DNA from: Candidatus Heimdallarchaeota archaeon
GTDB taxonomy: Archaea > Asgardarchaeota > Heimdallarchaeia > Heimdallarchaeales > Heimdallarchaeaceae
Assembly (NCBI GenBank): GCA_018238545.1
Contig: JABCTC010000016.1
Coordinates: 1-64,000, forward strand
Length of the DNA: 64,000 nt
Direction: 5' to 3'
Within the stretch, counting starts at the first letter, position 1. Each line of letters starts with the position of its first letter. Under the pieces are notes generated by a model. It searched no databases. It saw nothing but the letters and a program-made list of their open reading frames with translations, and was not told the origin of the DNA. Positions 63,763 through 64,000 of the stretch are shown here, piece by piece. A program made the position numbers and the translations under genes.

Positions 63763-64000
63763 TTAGCCACCACTTACATGAACATATCTTGGTTGAATTT
63801 TCACTAATACTCTAACTTCTCCCTCTTGAAGAGGGTATTCTGGTCTACCAAAGTATCGTTCTGAGAGTTTATTGATATGCTTATGAGCACCATTTTCAGT
63901 TACTTCTATTACTTCTCCTTGAATAGCAATGTAGCGATAAGGATTAGATTGATCTAATACATTAATAGCAACTTTTGCTCCCTTAGACATGTTTCGAGCC
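63763..64000 (-). CDS. split-barrel (PPOX-class, F420/FMN-type) oxidoreductase, C-terminal part
   Basis: The frame is open beyond the right edge (codons before ATG 63990 continue ARN), so this is the 3' part of a longer gene. The order KVAINVLDQSNPYRYIAIQG, then VTENGAHKHINKLSERYFG and RVLVKIQPRYVHVSG is typical of PPOX-class F420-dependent proteins. Cofactor and substrate cannot be told from this fragment. Confidence 0.75.
   Translation of the reverse strand, partial: ARNMSKGAKVAINVLDQSNPYRYIAIQGEVIEVTENGAHKHINKLSERYFGRPEYPLQEGEVRVLVKIQPRYVHVSGG

Noticed and set aside
1..64000. tRNA, rRNA, CRISPR arrays or intact insertion sequences
   Set aside because: No T-loop/anticodon pattern, rRNA segment, regularly spaced direct repeats or transposase gene was recognised by eye; a tRNAscan or CRISPR finder run would be decisive.

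Overview
The window reads as a piece of an Asgard archaeal (Promethearchaeota) chromosome. It is AT-rich and carries archaeal housekeeping genes: thermosome, RtcB with archease, A/V-type ATPase subunits, prefoldin beta, archaeal phosphoglycerate mutase and split glycine decarboxylase. Beside them are eukaryotic-signature genes: an actin homologue, a Ras/Rab-like GTPase, a roadblock protein, ubiquitin, an E1-like enzyme, ESCRT-I, ESCRT-II, two ESCRT-III proteins and a Vps4 ATPase. A heme O synthase-like gene, a MenA-like prenyltransferase and a histidine-degradation locus make a Heimdallarchaeia-type lineage plausible. That placement is inference.

Layout. 1-8 kb: end of a DHH phosphoesterase, rtcB/archease (divergent), gcvH-gcvPA-gcvPB, and a thioredoxin-V4R-V4R protein. 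8-11.4 kb: thermosome and a split-barrel/UbiA fusion. 11.45-11.80 kb: an element of about 350 bp, visibly richer in G+C, with a closing helix and many internal stems; a candidate structured RNA or small mobile element. 11.8-17.3 kb: hutI, hutH, a second aromatic-amino-acid-lyase-family gene and a phosphoesterase. 17.4-25 kb: a sugar aminotransferase, an NAD-kinase-like gene, small membrane proteins, a winged-helix regulator with a hairpin in its leader, and a small GTPase operon. 25-29.2 kb: a palindromic operator in front of a 7-TM protein, a divergent haem-copper-oxidase-like 12-TM protein and heme O synthase.

29.3-37.7 kb is the ubiquitin-ESCRT locus. On the plus strand lie ubiquitin, E1, a single-chain ESCRT-I (UEV, steadiness box, Vps28), a helical ORF of about 101 codons opening with CTG, and Vps22. 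On the minus strand, converging on these, lie Vps2/24/46-type ESCRT-III, Snf7-type ESCRT-III, Vps4 and Vps25. Much of a cargo-sorting and membrane-scission pathway is therefore encoded in about 7.5 kb. A true E2, an E3 and a deubiquitinase are not visible in the window.

37.8-50.7 kb holds V-ATPase subunits K, C and I, the last with a duplicated cytosolic arm. It also holds a B-box/coiled-coil protein, an aminotransferase, an EamA transporter, phosphoglycerate mutase, a roadblock protein and a solute-binding protein whose segments are in circularly permuted order. 51-64 kb holds a leucine-rich-repeat protein, actin, a prefoldin beta/DUF3194-like/DHH operon, an EcfA-EcfA-EcfT fusion, thymidylate kinase, a TldE-like protein, a threonine dehydratase/serine racemase-like enzyme, a large surface protein and the end of an F420/FMN split-barrel gene. 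No rRNA, tRNA, CRISPR array or intact insertion sequence was recognised. Start codons were refined from Shine-Dalgarno and TATA positions wherever these could decide; all functions come from reading motifs by eye.
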